Assembly: GCA_040510375.1 (NCBI GenBank)
Contig: JBEVJC010000016.1
Coordinates: forward strand, 62,001 to 126,000
From: JBEVJC01 sp040510375
Lineage (GTDB): Bacteria; Bacteroidota; Bacteroidia; Chitinophagales; Chitinophagaceae
Length of the DNA stretch: 64,000 bases
Direction: 5' to 3'
Shown here: piece after piece, positions 34,047 through 43,395 of the stretch
Layout of the letters: each line of letters begins with the position of its first letter
Numbering within the stretch: the stretch's first letter is position 1
Notes under the pieces: model-generated
What the model was told of the DNA's origin: nothing
Database searches by the model: none
What the model saw: the letters and a program-made list of their open reading frames with translations, nothing else
Translations under genes and position numbers: made by a program

Positions 34047-36938
34047 ATGTTGAAAGAGGATAGTATCGAAGTGTTTGGTGCACGTGTGCACAATCTCAAG
34101 AATATAGATATCAGTATACCGAAGAACCAGCTGGTTGTTATAACCGGTATCAGTGGCAGTGGTAAATCATCACTGGCATTTGATACTATTTATTCAGAAG
34201 GCCAGCGAAGATATATGGAAACCTTTGGTGCATATGCACGCCAGTTCATTGGTGATATGGAGCGACCTGATGTGGATAAGATCACGGGTCTTTCACCGGT
34301 TATTTCCATTGAACAAAAAACAACCAACAAGAATCCAAGGTCAACAGTAGGAACGATTACTGAAGTATACGATTTCTTCCGCCTTTTATATGCACGCATC
34401 GGTGAAGCGTATTCGTATAACACCGGTAAAAAAATGGTGAAGTGGAGCGAAGATGAAATTGTAGATAATATCTATGACCGTTTCGGTGGCCGTCGTATCA
34501 GTATCCTTGCACCATTGGTGCGTGGAAGAAAAGGACATTACCGCGAGTTGTTTGAAGACGTAAGAAAAAAAGGATACCTGAAAGTACGTGTGGACGGAGA
34601 AATAATGGAGCTGGTTCCGAAAATGCAGGTAGACCGTTACAAGATCCATGATATCGAACTGGTGGTGGATCGGCTGCAGGTTGACAGTGAGTCACGCACC
34701 CGGCTGGGACAAAGTGTATCCCAATCACTGAAACTTGGAAAGGACCTGATGTTCCTGCTGGTATCGGGCGAAGAAACTGCACCTGCACCGAAACGTAAAA
34801 CGCCTACACGGAAAGAAGATACCCCATCACCTGGCGATGAACTGGTGCAGTATTCGAAACTACTTATGTGTACTGATTCAGGTATCAGTTACGAAGAACC
34901 ATCACCCAATTCTTTTTCGTTCAACTCTCCATATGGAGCCTGTCCGGTTTGCCGTGGACTGGGAACTACTTTTCATGTAAATATGGAAGCGGTATTGCCC
35001 GATATGGAATTAAGTGTCAGTGATGGTGGTATTGCACCACTTGGCGAAGAACGCGAGGCATCTGTATTCAAACAGGCGCAGGAGATAGCAAGGAAGAATA
35101 AAATCTCACTTACAAAACCATTGAAAGATATTCCACGGAATTCTTTAAATATACTGTTGTACGGAAATGAAGAAGGGATAGAGGAAGAGATCGATTTTGA
35201 AAATATGAAGTACGATCCCCAGGCACCATATGAAGGGGTTGTGAATATGTTGAAGAGATGGTTTAATAATGGTTACAGTGAAGGTCTGCGCGACTGGGCC
35301 GAGGGTTATATGCAGCTGATGCCATGCACCAGTTGTAACGGGGCAAGGCTTAAAAAAGAAAGCCTCTGGTTTAAGGTAGACGGACGGAATATTTCCGAGC
35401 TCAGTGCGATGAACCTGGATAACCTTGCGGCCTGGCTGGATGGCATTGAACTGCGGATCAACAACAAACAAAAAACAATTGCAAAGGACCTGCTGAAAGA
35501 AATCCGTGAGAGGATCAGTTTTCTCCTCGACGTGGGACTAACCTATCTCACCCTGAACCGGAGCTCTAAAACGCTGAGTGGTGGCGAGTCGCAGCGAATC
35601 AGGCTTGCAACACAGATTGGTTCACAACTGCAGGGGATCACGTATATCCTTGACGAACCATCCATCGGACTTCACCAGCGTGATAACCACCGGCTGATTG
35701 AAGCGTTAAAAAACCTCCGCGATATTGGTAATAGTGTGCTGGTGGTAGAACATGATAAGGATATTATGCTTGCAGCCGATCACCTGATTGATATTGGTCC
35801 AATGGCCGGCTCACACGGAGGCAGGGTGGTAGCAGAAGGTAAACCGGCAGATATGCTGAAACTGGATACACTTACCGCAGGATACCTGAACGGAAAGATC
35901 CGGATTCCTGTACCTGCTGAAAGACGCAAGGGAAACGGGAAGATACTGGAACTGAAAGGAGCCAACGGTAATAACCTGCAGAAGGTGGATGTTAAATTTC
36001 CACTTGGGAAATTCATCGTTGTTTCCGGAGTAAGCGGAAGTGGAAAATCAACGCTTATCAATGAAACCCTGTACCCCATCCTGGCTACGCATGCCTATGG
36101 AACAAGGGTATCACCGCTGGAATATAAAAATATCAAGGGCCTTGAACATATTGACAAGGTGATTGAGATAGATCAGTCGCCCATTGGCCGCACTCCCCGG
36201 AGTAACCCTTCTACCTATTGCGGGTTCTTTACAGAGATCCGTACTTTATTTGCGTCTGTACCGGAAGCCAAGATCAGGGGTTATACAGCGGGGCGTTTTT
36301 CATTCAATGTGAAAAGCGGCAGATGTGAGGTCTGTGAAGGCGGTGGTATGCGTGTTATAGAAATGAATTTCCTGCCGGATGTATATGTGCATTGTGAAAA
36401 ATGTAATGGCAAACGATATAACAGGGAAACGCTGGAGATCCGTTACAAGGGTAAGTCGATTGCTGATGTATTGGATATGACGGTGGAAGAAGCGGTTGAA
36501 TTTTTCCAGCCTGTACCCTTTATCCACCGGAAGATTAAAGTGCTGGAGGACGTGGGACTGGGTTATATCACTTTGGGGCAGTCGGCTGTAACCCTTAGTG
36601 GTGGTGAAGCACAGCGGGTGAAACTGTCAACGGAACTGGGTAAACGTGATACGGGAAAAACTTTTTATATCCTTGATGAACCAACAACCGGTCTTCATTT
36701 CCAGGATATCAGTCACCTGCTGGATGTGTTGAACAAACTGGTGGATCGTGGTAACACCGTATTGGTAATCGAACACAATATGGATGTGATCAAGGTAGCC
36801 GATCATGTGATCGATATCGGACCTGAAGGTGGTGATGGTGGCGGAAGGGTATTGTTTGAAGGCACACCGGAAGACCTGGCAAATAATACACAAAGTCATA
36901 CTGCTCCGTTTCTGAAAGCGGAACTTGCATTCGCGTGA
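34047..36938 (+). CDS. uvrA: Excinuclease ABC subunit UvrA
   Basis: 963 residues from the ATG at 34047, which has a purine-rich AGAGGAGA ribosome-binding sequence just upstream. The open frame to 33978 is not needed. UvrA finds DNA damage for nucleotide excision repair. Two ABC ATPase modules are present: Walker A GISGSGKSS (34-42) and GVSGSGKST (near 661), signatures LSGGESQRIRLA and LSGGEAQRVKLS, and zinc fingers with CPVCRGLG / CTSCNG and CEVCEGGG / CEKCNG. A linker near 250-265 (APAPKRKTPTRKE) is low-complexity and basic. It is slightly longer than the usual 940. A strong inverted repeat follows. Confidence 0.97.
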   Translation: MLKEDSIEVFGARVHNLKNIDISIPKNQLVVITGISGSGKSSLAFDTIYSEGQRRYMETFGAYARQFIGDMERPDVDKITGLSPVISIEQKTTNKNPRSTVGTITEVYDFFRLLYARIGEAYSYNTGKKMVKWSEDEIVDNIYDRFGGRRISILAPLVRGRKGHYRELFEDVRKKGYLKVRVDGEIMELVPKMQVDRYKIHDIELVVDRLQVDSESRTRLGQSVSQSLKLGKDLMFLLVSGEETAPAPKRKTPTRKEDTPSPGDELVQYSKLLMCTDSGISYEEPSPNSFSFNSPYGACPVCRGLGTTFHVNMEAVLPDMELSVSDGGIAPLGEEREASVFKQAQEIARKNKISLTKPLKDIPRNSLNILLYGNEEGIEEEIDFENMKYDPQAPYEGVVNMLKRWFNNGYSEGLRDWAEGYMQLMPCTSCNGARLKKESLWFKVDGRNISELSAMNLDNLAAWLDGIELRINNKQKTIAKDLLKEIRERISFLLDVGLTYLTLNRSSKTLSGGESQRIRLATQIGSQLQGITYILDEPSIGLHQRDNHRLIEALKNLRDIGNSVLVVEHDKDIMLAADHLIDIGPMAGSHGGRVVAEGKPADMLKLDTLTAGYLNGKIRIPVPAERRKGNGKILELKGANGNNLQKVDVKFPLGKFIVVSGVSGSGKSTLINETLYPILATHAYGTRVSPLEYKNIKGLEHIDKVIEIDQSPIGRTPRSNPSTYCGFFTEIRTLFASVPEAKIRGYTAGRFSFNVKSGRCEVCEGGGMRVIEMNFLPDVYVHCEKCNGKRYNRETLEIRYKGKSIADVLDMTVEEAVEFFQPVPFIHRKIKVLEDVGLGYITLGQSAVTLSGGEAQRVKLSTELGKRDTGKTFYILDEPTTGLHFQDISHLLDVLNKLVDRGNTVLVIEHNMDVIKVADHVIDIGPEGGDGGGRVLFEGTPEDLANNTQSHTAPFLKAELAFA

Positions 36939-36952
36939 TTTATTAAATATAT

Positions 36953-37000
36953 TTAAACAGTAACGCCGTCGGGAAATGCCCCGATGGCGTTACTGTTTAA
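36953..37000. terminator. Bidirectional terminator between uvrA and the Yip1 gene
   Basis: Inverted repeat with 21-base arms (TTAAACAGTAACGCC core), one mismatch and a six-base loop. It sits between two convergent genes, with only short T-rich flanks. Confidence 0.75.
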
Positions 37001-37012
37001 TTTATACGGGGA

Positions 37013-37621
37013 TCATCCAACCCTGTAATCGCCCAGTCCATAGGTCAGCAGGGAAGGGCCCAGTAAACGTTCTACCAGGTAGAAAATAAGGAAGTTGACC
37101 ACGATCATCACGATCAGTGAAACCACGAAGTAACCCACCTGTTTATCAGCCGGGGTCTTTTTGAGTTTTGGCAAACCCACATAGAGAAGATAAAGTGCAT
37201 AGATTCCTGCAAGCGCACCAATCAGTGCCAATGGCGGGAAGATCGATAGCAGGCCACCAAGCCAGGCGGGTGTAAAGGAGTAAGCAACCAGTTGGATCGA
37301 TTTGCCCATATTTTTTTCCGATCCAAAACTGGGTGCAAGTGCATCTATTACGGCGGCAGCAATGAACACGCCGGCGATAGCGCCGATCAGTACCCGGATT
37401 GCATAATATAATCCTACATCGGTGCTGGCCACACGTATCCCGAAAACGGTGCTCTGGCCAATCAGTCCATATCCGATAAAGGCGGCAACAGCAGCGGCTC
37501 CTGCCAGTGGAAGTACATAACCGGTAATAATCTTACCGGTATCGGGGGTTTCCCCGGCGATCTGGTCCCATTCCCTGACGGGTGCCACGATCATGTTTTT
37601 AGCACGGTCGATTAGTGTCAT
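37013..37621 (-). CDS. Yip1-family integral membrane protein
   Basis: 202 residues with about five hydrophobic segments. The N-terminal amphipathic AKNMIVAPVREWDQIAGETP and the first segment ITGYVLPLAGAAAVAAFIGY are typical of the bacterial Yip1/DUF1282 family. Function in bacteria is unknown to me. It is single, faces uvrA across a bidirectional terminator, and has a 433-base gap upstream. Confidence 0.9.
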   Translation of the reverse strand: MTLIDRAKNMIVAPVREWDQIAGETPDTGKIITGYVLPLAGAAAVAAFIGYGLIGQSTVFGIRVASTDVGLYYAIRVLIGAIAGVFIAAAVIDALAPSFGSEKNMGKSIQLVAYSFTPAWLGGLLSIFPPLALIGALAGIYALYLLYVGLPKLKKTPADKQVGYFVVSLIVMIVVNFLIFYLVERLLGPSLLTYGLGDYRVG

Positions 37622-38054
37622 ATTCGGTTGGTTTTGTTAACTAATTTAACAAAACTGTACCGATTTGGCCGTTAAATTAAAGGCTTCAGGCGGCAAATCA
37701 CCTGAAAAAGGGAGGAAAGTGGGGGTAATCGTATTCATAAACCCGTAAGTGAGGCAGGAAGTGATTGGAAAAATCTTTTAGCATCAGGGCCTGGTTCTTC
37801 AAGCGGATACGGGATTAAGGCAATTTCCCTGCCTTACGGGATCGTTTATGAATAAAAAGGTAGAAAATCCGGCAGCAACCCGAAAGGTGTTCAATAAAAT
37901 ATATACATGAGAGTACCAATAGAGAACGGATCAGGTCTTTTTCAACCAGGGTATTAGATTTTAAAGAGCCAATCGCCGTTGCTTGCCGGAATAGTTTATA
38001 ACGAAATTCAATGAGCTTTGTTCTTTGAGGGATCATTCCCTTTTCGCCTGAGTC
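37622..38054. other. 433-base stretch without a convincing gene
   Basis: No frame has a family signature, a signal peptide or a plausible ribosome-binding site. The only 73-codon frame (37815-38036, minus) looks accidental. The region contains an imperfect inverted repeat with 27-base arms at 37732-37758 and 37828-37854. Otherwise I see nothing. Confidence 0.6.
37732..37854. repeat. Imperfect long inverted repeat, 123 bases
   Basis: Arms 37732-37758 and 37828-37854 are complementary over TATTCATAAAC, CCGTAAG and AGGCAGG, with short insertions, around a 69-base interior. No transposase or flanking target duplication is seen, so a small structured element or non-autonomous mobile remnant is possible. 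Confidence 0.5.
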
Positions 38055-38453
38055 TTAACGCATATCAAAATCACCTGTTGCTGTCTCTTCATCACCGGCG
38101 AATACGCGGTAGATATATTTACCGCGGGTGAGTCCGGTAAGTCTTTCGTGATCTCCTGATTCAAGTTTCAGGTGTTCGATCAGCGAACCCTGCAGGTCAA
38201 AAACAAAAAAATCTATCTCCATACCCTTGTTCTCTTTAGCCACTACGTGTATGGCACGGCGAACCGGATCAGGATAGATCTTTACTGCGTTGTTATTACG
38301 GGAAGCCTTTGATTTCGACTTCCTGAATAAGCCTTGCCTGGCGGGTGTTTCAGCCGTCGGATCCACTCTACCCCCGGCGTTGGCCGGCAGCGGTTGCAGA
38401 TTCATCAGGAACAGGAACATACCTGTTAAACAGGGGGTGAGAATAAGTTTCAT
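38055..38453 (-). CDS. Short secreted protein made mostly of a type 9 secretion sorting-like domain
   Basis: 132 residues: a signal peptide (to about 26, LQPLPANA), a basic linker (FRKSKSKASRNNN, 43-55), and from about 56 to the end a domain with the type A sorting-domain pattern. That pattern comprises AVKIYPDP (57-63), IDFFVFDLQGSLIEHLKL and LTRGKYIYRVFAGD. In type 9 secretion this domain is normally the last 70-80 residues of a much larger cargo and is cleaved or attached at the surface. Here it has almost no cargo. It follows the PorG-like gene by 31 bases on the same strand. It ends DFDMR, not the usual basic KxxxK tail, so it may be a non-secreted relative. Confidence 0.7.
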   Translation of the reverse strand: MKLILTPCLTGMFLFLMNLQPLPANAGGRVDPTAETPARQGLFRKSKSKASRNNNAVKIYPDPVRRAIHVVAKENKGMEIDFFVFDLQGSLIEHLKLESGDHERLTGLTRGKYIYRVFAGDEETATGDFDMR

Positions 38454-38484
38454 GGGTACGGTTAAAATAGGGTGGTAGCTTATA

Positions 38485-39456
38485 TCAATAATATACAGGA
38501 CATCTCATCTGTCTTCTTGCCCGGTTACCCGGATCATTCTGGTCAGGCAGTTTAAAACCGAAACGAATGATGGTGGAAAAAAATGCGTCGTTGTCTTCGG
38601 GATCACCACGTTCCAGTCCTGCGGTGTTTGCTGCCTGTCCGGGTATCGAATAATTACCCCGATAGTACAGACGTTGTGCCTGTGCAGCCTGTGGCGCCGG
38701 CAGGTATGATGCAAACAGTGATGCATCGATATAGGAATCGTTACTTACATCATCAATATAATCGGTGAACAACATCCGGTGAAGCAGTTCCATACCGATG
38801 AACATATTTTCCCTGATATAATATTTGAAACCAACACCCATCGGGATCTCTTTCTGAAGCAGTTTGTAAGGTTTTGAATCAGGATACTCGGCCATTCCCT
38901 GTCCTTCAAGATGTAATGGTTGCAATGCTACGTATTTCCCGTCAACATCTTTTGTTTTGGGATTATACTTCATCAGTCCGATACCGATTACACCGTAAGG
39001 GCGCAGTTTACCCTTCGTGCCATCATAACGTTCAATGAACACAGTAGGATAAATCTCGGCAGCCAGGTAACCTTCGAACACTGATGTCCGGAAGCTGAGA
39101 TTCCTGAGCAGGCGGTCCACTTCTGGTCCACCTTTATCTGGAGTCATGGCGTCATCACCCTCCAGCACACCATGGTTCAGCGCAAGGCGGAAACCGAGGA
39201 AGTCTGATGGGTAGTAACTCGCATAAATCATTTTTGAAATTTTCGTAAGCGGGAAGTCAACGTCTTTTACAAAACCCCTGCCCACACCGGCCGAGCCTCC
39301 AAGGTCGCCAAGAAAGAACATGGGACCAATGCCAAGGCCAAATTCGAATCGGCCGCTACCCCCTGATAAAGATTGTGAAAAGGAACGGTTTGACAGTAAT
39401 GTCAGTGACAGGATTAGTACCACGATGGGTACCATACGTAGAGATTTGTTTCTCAT
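38485..39456 (-). CDS. PorG/DUF6089-like outer-membrane beta-barrel protein
   Basis: 323 residues with a signal peptide (to about 28, LSNRSFSQ). The mature sequence FEFGLGIGPMFFLGDLGG, YASYYPSDFLGFRLALNHG, FEGYLAAEIYPTVF and YGVIGIGLMKYNPK has the alternating strands and Gly/aromatic pattern of the PorG-type eight-strand barrels, often annotated DUF6089 or outer-membrane beta-barrel. A long loop (about 180-280) and an unusual ARRQMRCPVYY tail follow. PorG is a structural part of the type 9 secretion apparatus, but related barrels with other roles are common. The downstream partner is the sorting-domain protein. Confidence 0.75.
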   Translation of the reverse strand: MRNKSLRMVPIVVLILSLTLLSNRSFSQSLSGGSGRFEFGLGIGPMFFLGDLGGSAGVGRGFVKDVDFPLTKISKMIYASYYPSDFLGFRLALNHGVLEGDDAMTPDKGGPEVDRLLRNLSFRTSVFEGYLAAEIYPTVFIERYDGTKGKLRPYGVIGIGLMKYNPKTKDVDGKYVALQPLHLEGQGMAEYPDSKPYKLLQKEIPMGVGFKYYIRENMFIGMELLHRMLFTDYIDDVSNDSYIDASLFASYLPAPQAAQAQRLYYRGNYSIPGQAANTAGLERGDPEDNDAFFSTIIRFGFKLPDQNDPGNRARRQMRCPVYY

Positions 39457-39597
39457 GGATTCAGATTTCTGGTTATCTTCTATTGGATTTCGAAGACAAA
39501 ATAGAGAAAGAAATAACTACGTAGGGAATGAATTAACAGATATTTTTTATTACGGCAGGGTAAATGGTTTATTTACTATAGGATAATACGTGAAAAC

Positions 39598-40050
39598 TTA
39601 CGACAGAACCATCTTGATATGCGGAATCCCGTCTTCATCATAGATTTCACCGGTTTGTACAAATCCGAATGACTCATAAAATTTTTTCAGGTATAACTGC
39701 GCGCCGATCCTTATAGGCTGCCGGTCATATAGTAAATATACCTGTTCTATACTCTGGTTCATCAGCAACCGGCCAATGCCTGAACGCCTTGCCTGTGGCG
39801 AGCTGACGACCCTTCCAATTGATGGTTCATCATATACAATACCCGGAGGCAGCAACCTTGTATAAGCAAGCAGGGAGCCGGCCGACCAGCCCATCAGGTG
39901 ATGTGCCAGCTGGTCTTTATCATCCATATCAAGAAATACACAGTTTTGTTCTACAACAAAAACTTCAGATCTCAATCTGAGGATTCTATATAGTTCGAAG
40001 GGCGTGAGTTCATCGAATCGTTTGTTTGTCCAGGTAATTTCCTTGTGCAT
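39598..40050 (-). CDS. ElaA-like GNAT-family acetyltransferase
   Basis: 150 residues. The opening (WTNKRFDELTPFELYRILRLRSEVFVVEQNC) is that of the ElaA subgroup. The acetyl-CoA-binding segment is RVVSSPQARRSGIGRLLM, and YLKKFYESFGFVQTGEIYDEDGIPHIKM closes the fold. The substrate is not known. It lies 16 bases after rarA on the same strand, so the pair is co-transcribed. Confidence 0.9.
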   Translation of the reverse strand: MHKEITWTNKRFDELTPFELYRILRLRSEVFVVEQNCVFLDMDDKDQLAHHLMGWSAGSLLAYTRLLPPGIVYDEPSIGRVVSSPQARRSGIGRLLMNQSIEQVYLLYDRQPIRIGAQLYLKKFYESFGFVQTGEIYDEDGIPHIKMVLS

Positions 40051-40066
40051 ATTATCAATAAAGTGT

Positions 40067-41338
40067 TCAGTAATTGTATTTCTCCTGCCAGAGGCTACGC
40101 AGGTATTTTCTTAATTCTTCTTCCCTTGCATTTCTGCCCGGTTCAAAGAATTTGCTTCCCGCAATTTCTTCCGGTAAATATTCCTGCCTGGAAAAATTGT
40201 TTTCGTAACTGTGTGAGTACTCATAGTTTTTTCCATATCCCATATTCTTCATCAGTTTGGTCGGCGCATTCCGCATGTGCAGGGGTACGGGCAGGTCACC
40301 ATAACGCTGGACTGCCGCCAGTGCATCGCTGATGGCCATATAGGATGAATTACTTTTTGGTGAGGATGCCAGGTAAACGGCACATTGCGAAAGGATGATC
40401 CGCGATTCGGGGTAACCAATCTTGTTCACTGCGTCAAAAGTGGTGTTCGCCATCACCAATGCAGTTGGGTTGGCATTCCCGATATCTTCACTGGCAAGGA
40501 TCAGCATGCGGCGTGCTATAAACTTAACATCTTCCCCGCCTTCAATCATACGGGCAAGCCAGTATACAGCGCCATTGGGATCACTTCCGCGGATGGATTT
40601 AATAAAGGCAGAAATTATATCATAGTGTTGTTCCCCGCTCTTGTCATACAGGGCGATCTTGCGTTGGGCCACTTTCATTACAAGATCATCGGTGATAGTA
40701 AGCCCGTCTGCCTTTGCCGTCTGCACCGGTGCGGCTTCCACCACAATCTCCAGCAGGTTAAGCAATTTACGTGCATCACCGCCCGAGATATTTATCAGTG
40801 CTGCTGTTTCCCGCAGGTTGATATTCCTGCTGCGCAGGTATTCATCCGTTACAATTGCTTTTTGCAGAAGTGTTACCAGGTCTTTTTCGTCCAGTGCTTT
40901 AAGCACATATACCTGGCAACGGCTTAGAAGGGCGCTGTTCACTTCAAAGGAAGGGTTTTCCGTTGTGGCACCTATCAGCGTGATTGTGCCTTTCTCTACT
41001 GCGCCGAGCAACGCATCCTGTTGACCTTTATTGAAACGATGGATCTCATCGATAAACAGGATGGCTTCGGGGAGTGACCTGGCTTTATCGATGACCTCCC
41101 TCACATCTTTCACACCGGAGCTGATAGCACTTAGTGTAAAAAATGGAATATTTAGGGTATGTGCGATAATATTTGCAAGTGTTGTTTTACCGGTGCCGGG
41201 AGGGCCCCAAAGGATCATGGATGGAACATGGCCGTTCCCGATGGCGGTGCGCAGGATACTACCCGGACCGACCAGGTGTTGCTGACCGGCGAGATCATCG
41301 AGCGACTGCGGTCTGATTCTTTCTGCCAGGGGTGTCAT
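40067..41338 (-). CDS. rarA: Replication-associated recombination protein RarA (MgsA)
   Basis: 423 residues. An AAA+ ATPase of the clamp-loader group that acts at stalled forks. Walker A is WGPPGTGKTTLAN (near 44-56), Walker B LFIDEIHRFNKGQQD, the sensor ATTENPSFEVNSALLSR, and the C-terminal RarA domain contains YDIISAFIKSIRGSDPNGAVYWLARMI in pieces. A TAnnTTTG element ends four bases before the ATG, suggesting a leaderless mRNA. The ElaA gene follows. Confidence 0.96.
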   Translation of the reverse strand: MTPLAERIRPQSLDDLAGQQHLVGPGSILRTAIGNGHVPSMILWGPPGTGKTTLANIIAHTLNIPFFTLSAISSGVKDVREVIDKARSLPEAILFIDEIHRFNKGQQDALLGAVEKGTITLIGATTENPSFEVNSALLSRCQVYVLKALDEKDLVTLLQKAIVTDEYLRSRNINLRETAALINISGGDARKLLNLLEIVVEAAPVQTAKADGLTITDDLVMKVAQRKIALYDKSGEQHYDIISAFIKSIRGSDPNGAVYWLARMIEGGEDVKFIARRMLILASEDIGNANPTALVMANTTFDAVNKIGYPESRIILSQCAVYLASSPKSNSSYMAISDALAAVQRYGDLPVPLHMRNAPTKLMKNMGYGKNYEYSHSYENNFSRQEYLPEEIAGSKFFEPGRNAREEELRKYLRSLWQEKYNY

Positions 41339-41342
41339 GCTG

Positions 41343-41350
41343 CAAATATA
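41343..41350 (-). promoter_or_regulatory. -7 promoter element of rarA, leaderless spacing
   Basis: TATATTTG on the minus strand is followed by CAGC and then the rarA ATG, so transcription would begin at or next to the start codon. No -33 box is recognised. Confidence 0.45.
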
Positions 41351-41470
41351 ACTGAACTGAGGTTGGGAGTCCTCCGGTAAGCCTGATCTATGCGGGGCAT
41401 AGTCGGGAATTCCACTGTTATATCGCCTGACCGGATTACATCGGTTTGTTACATCCGAAAGCCGGATTCC

Positions 41471-42415
41471 CTACTGCTGTTGCTGTTGCTCCTCGTGGTC
41501 AATATAATCGGGGATGTCTTCCGGCGAGTGCAGGTCACCCACCTTCACCTTGTTCATTTCCTCGATGGTATGTCCATCTTCATAACCAACCGAAACATAT
41601 ACCGAGAGCGACTGACGGGCGATACCTTTAAATGTTCCCTTGATGGGAGTGCAATCGGTGAAATTACGGCCCACGGCCAGTTTTACATGGGTGTCGGTAA
41701 CCCATACATTATTGGTGGGGTCGATCCCCGCCCAGCCTGCATTGGGGATCCAGGCTTCTACCCAGGCATGGGTGGCTCCTTCACCGCGCATGCCGTTTTT
41801 ATTGGGACAGATATAACCACTGACGTAGCGGCAGGGCACACCCAGGTTCCGCAGCAGTTCAAGCATCAGGTGAGCAAAATCCTGGCATACACCGGAGCGG
41901 ATTTCCAGGATTTCCCTCACCGTTGTTTCAATTGTGGTAATGCCCTTGATATACTGGAAATTCCTGTACACGAATTCAGCACAACTGGAAATAATTTTTG
42001 CTACCGGCATTCCGGGCTCGTAAAAGGTGCTCACCTGTTCACTGATTTTTTCAAACAGGTCGGCTTCACCAGGCTGTGCAAGTTCCAGCAGGTTCAGTTT
42101 ATTGGCCACTTCAAAACGGAGGTCTTCCAGTCCCGCCGTACTGTTCCAGGCCGGCAGTATGCCCAGTGTACGCACAATCAGTTTACTTTCGATCACCAGT
42201 TCTTTATGGGAAGGCATCAGGTTAAACATGCCGGTGATATTACCCCAGTAATCTTTGAGCTGGAACACACCCGGTGAGTTGGTGATGTTGAGCTGGTGAT
42301 ACAGCGCTTCCTGTTCCTTACATACATAAGGATAGATGCGGATTTCGTTTACGCTTTCCTTGATCGGACGATCGTATTCGTAACGGGTGATATGATGTAT
42401 ATTAAAAACGGGCAT
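41471..42415 (-). CDS. Transglutaminase-like protein of the alpha-E/ATP-grasp operon
   Basis: 314 residues. Residues about 1-85 are the bacterial transglutaminase N-terminal beta domain (NIHHITRYEYDRPIKES). Residues about 150-260 carry the papain-like core with the catalytic Cys in SGVCQDFAHLML, His in GATHAWVEAW and Asp in GIDPTNNVWV. It may act as a peptidase or amide-forming enzyme, not as a classic transglutaminase. The C-terminus is HEEQQQQQ, from a CAG/CAA run. It is the last gene of a three-gene set, 10 bases after the alpha-E gene. Confidence 0.92.
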   Translation of the reverse strand: MPVFNIHHITRYEYDRPIKESVNEIRIYPYVCKEQEALYHQLNITNSPGVFQLKDYWGNITGMFNLMPSHKELVIESKLIVRTLGILPAWNSTAGLEDLRFEVANKLNLLELAQPGEADLFEKISEQVSTFYEPGMPVAKIISSCAEFVYRNFQYIKGITTIETTVREILEIRSGVCQDFAHLMLELLRNLGVPCRYVSGYICPNKNGMRGEGATHAWVEAWIPNAGWAGIDPTNNVWVTDTHVKLAVGRNFTDCTPIKGTFKGIARQSLSVYVSVGYEDGHTIEEMNKVKVGDLHSPEDIPDYIDHEEQQQQQ

Positions 42416-42424
42416 TGTCTGTTT

Positions 42425-43366
42425 TTAAGCGTATGAAAAAAAGATCCTCGTAAGCTGGTTACTGAAATCAACCAGTTCGCGACGTAACGAGATCAGGAAA
42501 TGGGGCAGTCCCACTTCACGGATCATATTCATATCGGCGAACTGCACTTTACTGAACGTACGTCCGAATGTTTTACGCAGTTCGGCACTCCGTTCCATCT
42601 TGGTATCATTAATTATTTCATCGAGGTAATGACGGATCCTTTCAAGCGAATACATGATCGACCTTGGGAAATTCGGATTAAAAATGATCTGGTCCATCAC
42701 TTTTACATTGTGTTGCCCCCGGGTATTTGTTTTCAGGTACAGCTCATAACCTGAAAGCGACAGCAGCAGGTTTCTCCAGTAAAGGATATCCTGCGCAGCA
42801 TTATTCTCTTCATTGATCCTTTTGAAATGCGAGTAGGTGGTATCAATGGTCAGCAGGCACCGCTCAATGAATTTTCCAAGGTTCATAAAATTCCAGCCAA
42901 GTCCCCTTGGCATGGTACTGTTGGTGATCCCGTAGTACAGCACTGAGTTCTGGTCGAGTGTATCAATCACATCGAGTGTCCGGGTGCCAAGGATTTTTTC
43001 ATCCAGTCCGGGTTCATTTACTATATGGTACAACTGGTTCACCTGCTCCCATACTTCTTTGGTGATATTATCCTGAACACCACGTGCGTTTTCACGTGCT
43101 TTGGAGATCAGCACTTTCACCGAGTTGAGGTTGCAGGGATCTGTCAGCAGGAAATTGAGTGATTCATGGATATCGTTTCCGTCGGGTGCGGGATGGTCTT
43201 CCATCGGGTGGCCGAACAGGGTGATCACATCTTTCCAGGAAAAACTATCGTTATATCCGGAGTCGAAGGAAAGTATGTAATTGGTCCGGATCACGCGTAA
43301 CTGATGATCGCTCCTCTCCATATACCGGTTCATCCAGAACAATGAGTCCGCAATTCTGCTTAACAT
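42425..43366 (-). CDS. Alpha-E domain-containing protein
   Basis: 313 residues, all helical. The opening LSRIADSLFWMNRYMERSDH is diagnostic of the alpha-E family, which is almost always coded next to a circularly permuted ATP-grasp and a transglutaminase-like protein. NVIDTLDQNS-like and NSTMPRGLGWNFMNLGKFIE segments are also family-typical. Its role is unknown: it may scaffold or activate the ATP-grasp partner. It lies 30 bases after the ATP-grasp gene and 10 bases before the transglutaminase gene. Confidence 0.93.
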   Translation of the reverse strand: MLSRIADSLFWMNRYMERSDHQLRVIRTNYILSFDSGYNDSFSWKDVITLFGHPMEDHPAPDGNDIHESLNFLLTDPCNLNSVKVLISKARENARGVQDNITKEVWEQVNQLYHIVNEPGLDEKILGTRTLDVIDTLDQNSVLYYGITNSTMPRGLGWNFMNLGKFIERCLLTIDTTYSHFKRINEENNAAQDILYWRNLLLSLSGYELYLKTNTRGQHNVKVMDQIIFNPNFPRSIMYSLERIRHYLDEIINDTKMERSAELRKTFGRTFSKVQFADMNMIREVGLPHFLISLRRELVDFSNQLTRIFFSYA

Positions 43367-43395
43367 GCATTTATTATTTGGTGCTGCTGCCTTAA

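Noticed and set aside
37815..38036. A 73-codon frame on the minus strand in the 433-base gap
   Set aside because: Composition is unlike a bacterial protein, there is no ribosome-binding site or family motif, and part of the frame is formed by one arm of the inverted repeat.
41473..41493. CAG/CAA microsatellite at the 3' end of the transglutaminase gene
   Set aside because: Only about five Gln codons. Too short to treat as a phase-variable tract.
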